NCBI RefSeq assembly: GCF_034479615.1
Contig: NZ_CP140255.1
Span: 1,922,001-1,986,000, forward strand
Source: Vreelandella neptunia
Lineage (GTDB): Bacteria > Pseudomonadota > Gammaproteobacteria > Pseudomonadales > Halomonadaceae
Direction: 5' to 3'
DNA length: 64,000 nt
Position numbers and translations under genes: made by a program. Position 1 is the stretch's first letter. Every line of letters begins with the position of its first letter. Positions 62,241 through 64,000 of the stretch are shown here, one piece after another. Below the pieces are notes generated by a model. That model was given only the letters and a program-made list of their open reading frames with translations. It did not search any database and had not been told where the DNA came from.

Positions 62241-63304
62241 GCCGAGAGGTTCTCCAGAATAACGGCGTCCCCTTGGCGTTCAACGATCTGGCCTAGACGA
62301 TAAACGGATTCGCCTTCGGCTTGCAGATGAGCCGCTGCCTGCTCTGCTTGATGTTGCGGCACCACAACGACCATGCCAATACCGCAATTGAGCACGCGGT
62401 GCATTTCGGTTTCATTCACGTTGCCGTTGGCCTGTAGCCAATCAAACACGGCGGGGCGCTGCCAACTGGCAATATCAATATGCGCCGCGAGATTGTCCGG
62501 CAGCACGCGGGGAATGTTTTCAAGCAATCCACCACCGGTGATGTGCGATAACGCATGCACGGCAATGTCGCTGCCGCGCATTAAGGAGAGCAGTGATTTA
62601 ACGTAGATGCGGGTAGGTGCCATCAGCGCATCGCCAAGGGTTTGGCCGTCGATGTCGGTCTCTAGCGAAGCGTCGCTAACCTCAAGGATTTTGCGAATCA
62701 GTGAGTAGCCGTTGGAGTGTGGCCCGGATGAGGCAAGCCCCAATATGACGTCGCCTTCGGCCACTTTGCTGCCATCTAAAATGTCTGCTTTTTCAACCAC
62801 ACCTACGCAAAAGCCCGCTAAATCGTAGTCGTTTCCTTCATACATGCCCGGCATTTCGGCGGTTTCGCCACCTACCAGAGCGCAGCCAGCCAGTTCGCAA
62901 CCAGCGCCAATGCCGGTGACAACGTCAGCAGCAATATCCACATCGAGCTTACCCGTGGCATAGTAGTCAAGAAAGAGCAGTGGTTCGGCGCCGGCCACGA
63001 TGAGATCGTTGACACACATAGCGACCAAATCAATACCAATGGTGTCGTGTTTGCCAAGATCCATCGCCAGGCGCAGCTTGGTGCCGACACCATCGGTACC
63101 TGAGACGAGTACGGGCTGCCGATAGCCCGCGGGAATCTCGCATAGCGCGCCAAAACCGCCAAGCCCGCCCATGACTTCTGGGCGAGTAGTGCGTTTGGCA
63201 ACGTGTTTAATGCGGTCAACTAAGGCGTTACCGGCATCAATATCGACGCCTGCGTCCTTGTAGCTGAGGGAAGGAGTAGCCGAAGAAGAGGAAGTCTCGG
63301 TCAT
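62237..63304 (-). CDS. purM: Phosphoribosylformylglycinamidine cyclo-ligase
   Basis: Makes AIR, the fifth step of purine synthesis. It is 355 aa. Motifs are [80 protein letters not shown] and [23 protein letters not shown] 63304 has AGGATC 6 nt upstream and gives the family N-terminus; the frame is open 39 codons further. purM–purN is the standard operon, and a PerM-type gene diverges upstream, as in E. coli relatives. Confidence 0.96.
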   Translation of the reverse strand: MTETSSSSATPSLSYKDAGVDIDAGNALVDRIKHVAKRTTRPEVMGGLGGFGALCEIPAGYRQPVLVSGTDGVGTKLRLAMDLGKHDTIGIDLVAMCVNDLIVAGAEPLLFLDYYATGKLDVDIAADVVTGIGAGCELAGCALVGGETAEMPGMYEGNDYDLAGFCVGVVEKADILDGSKVAEGDVILGLASSGPHSNGYSLIRKILEVSDASLETDIDGQTLGDALMAPTRIYVKSLLSLMRGSDIAVHALSHITGGGLLENIPRVLPDNLAAHIDIASWQRPAVFDWLQANGNVNETEMHRVLNCGIGMVVVVPQHQAEQAAAHLQAEGESVYRLGQIVERQGDAVILENLSA

Positions 63305-63460
63305 GACAGATCCTGTGAAGCAAATAGCGGTGCTGGTAGTGCTGGCGACATGGCCAGTGCTAGACGATAACTGGAGCGGATTGTAACACTCAGCGGCGCA
63401 GGCCGCACCGCTGTCGCACATGATGAAAAGCTTACGAGCGACTTTTGCTTATATGCGGCA

Positions 63461-63515
63461 TAGTAGTGGCAAGTAAAATAGTAGTGATAAGTAAAATAGT
63501 GACTGTAAGTGAAAA
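63461..63515. repeat. 18 bp tandem repeat, about three copies, in the purM/perM divergent region
   Basis: TAGTAGTGGCAAGTAAAA, TAGTAGTGATAAGTAAAA and TAGTGACTGTAAGTGAAAA follow each other without spacers. The first two differ at two positions; the third is more divergent. They lie 34 bp before the PerM-type start and could be a regulator-binding array or simply a slippage product. Confidence 0.6.
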
Positions 63516-63548
63516 TGGTTGGTTTAAATCCACGTTTGAGAGGGAACT

Positions 63549-64000
63549 ATGCGGAATTCTTGGTGGGGTGTCCTATTTTTGCTGGTAATAGGCGGTTTAA
63601 TCTATTTGTTAGACGCGGTGCTGATGCCTTTTATTGCCGGGATGATTCTCGCTTACTTAGCTGATCCGCTGGCTAACCGTTTCCAGCGCTGGGGCATGAA
63701 CCGGCCATTCGCGGTGAGCAGTGTGTTTTTAGTACTGTTGGTCGTGCTGGTAGCGAGTCTGTTGATATTAATACCGCTGCTTGTTCAACAGCTTAAACAG
63801 CTGGGCGAAGCTATCCCGGGTATCTTCAATTGGGTAGAAAATACGCTCGCACCTCAGGTGCAAGAGTGGACGGGTTATGACTTAACCGCGGAGTTAATCA
63901 ATGCGCGTGAGACGCTGGTCGAAAACTGGCGCGATGCTGGCGGCTACTTAGCTCAGGCGTTAGGCCAAATTGGCCGTTCCGGAATGGCATTTGCCTCATG
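63549..64000 (+). CDS. AI-2E/PerM family transporter, N-terminal part (cut by window edge)
   Basis: Membrane protein of the AI-2E transporter (PerM, UPF0118) family. The first 150 residues are in the window. They show MRNSWWGVLFLLVIGGLIYL, then MPFIAGMILAYLADPLANRF (the typical FxxGxxLAYLxxPL motif), WGMNRPFAVSSVF, and a third helix VLLVVLVASLLILIPLLVQQ before a periplasmic loop. The ATG at 63549 follows AGGGA at 63541–63545. The gene is divergent from purM, the arrangement known for perM in gammaproteobacteria. The exported substrate is uncertain. Confidence 0.88.
   Translation, partial: MRNSWWGVLFLLVIGGLIYLLDAVLMPFIAGMILAYLADPLANRFQRWGMNRPFAVSSVFLVLLVVLVASLLILIPLLVQQLKQLGEAIPGIFNWVENTLAPQVQEWTGYDLTAELINARETLVENWRDAGGYLAQALGQIGRSGMAFAS

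Overview
The window looks like a chromosomal segment of a halophilic gammaproteobacterium of the Halomonas type (Halomonadaceae). This is inferred from gene content and order: dsbD–accBC–prmA–dusB–fis–purH, a leuCDB–asd–fimV–truA–trpF–trpBA–accD–folC–dedD–cvpA–purF–metZ superoperon, short acidic tails on several proteins, and GC-rich housekeeping genes. No tRNA, rRNA, CRISPR array or integrase was seen. Only purH (left edge) and the AI-2E/PerM-type transporter (right edge) are cut by the window.

Region 1 (1–9.8 kb) is core: purine synthesis (purH), Fis with the tRNA dihydrouridine synthase DusB, L11 methyltransferase, biotin carboxylase and its carrier protein, the disulfide reductase DsbD and inorganic pyrophosphatase. 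It ends with a membrane-anchored PP2C-like/kinase-like fusion in which both catalytic sites look damaged.

Region 2 (9.8–18.3 kb) is accessory and patchy. It holds decayed genes (a YCII-like tail, a 3-methyladenine glycosylase I broken by a nonsense codon, a possible HIRAN fragment). It also holds a series of small single-gene units: RlmF, an L,D-transpeptidase-like protein, an orphan CcdB, a DHCW cupin, a SagB-like nitroreductase, two GNATs, an NTF2-like protein, a YdhR-like protein, and an SDR with a divergent HxlR regulator. Between several of them lie related 70–140 bp imperfect palindromes that begin near a stop codon with a TAAC-type core and end with a GTTA-type core. This suggests a decayed, integrase-less integron cassette array, or another cassette-like element.

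Region 3 (18.3–24.9 kb) is the most unusual part. A 1041-residue XRE/degenerate-cyclase/AAA/TPR (STAND-like) regulator converges on a FAD-dependent amine-oxidase-like protein. That gene is divergent from a signal-less protein whose core matches the Rhodococcus equi virulence-associated (VapA) family, and a macrodomain hydrolase follows. The four may form one stress-, conflict- or envelope-related locus; this is inference.

Region 4 (24.9–31 kb) is a complete pgaABCD operon for synthesis, deacetylation and export of the biofilm polysaccharide poly-N-acetylglucosamine. Region 5 (31.3–49.9 kb) is a LysR regulator divergent from leuCDB, followed by asd, fimV, truA, trp genes, accD, folC, a SPOR-domain protein, cvpA, purF and metZ. 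A 146 bp mosaic inverted repeat lies between leuB and asd.

Region 6 (50–64 kb) mixes cytochrome b561 with YceI, a MATE efflux pump, an NCS2-type permease, an aromatic aminotransferase with PhhB, a PAS/GGDEF diguanylate cyclase, cobA, a long coiled-coil membrane protein, mrp (apbC), dcd, purN–purM and the start of a PerM-type permease. Several clear intrinsic terminators separate these transcription units. Assignments rest on motif recognition by eye; start codons were chosen from ribosome-binding sites and family lengths.
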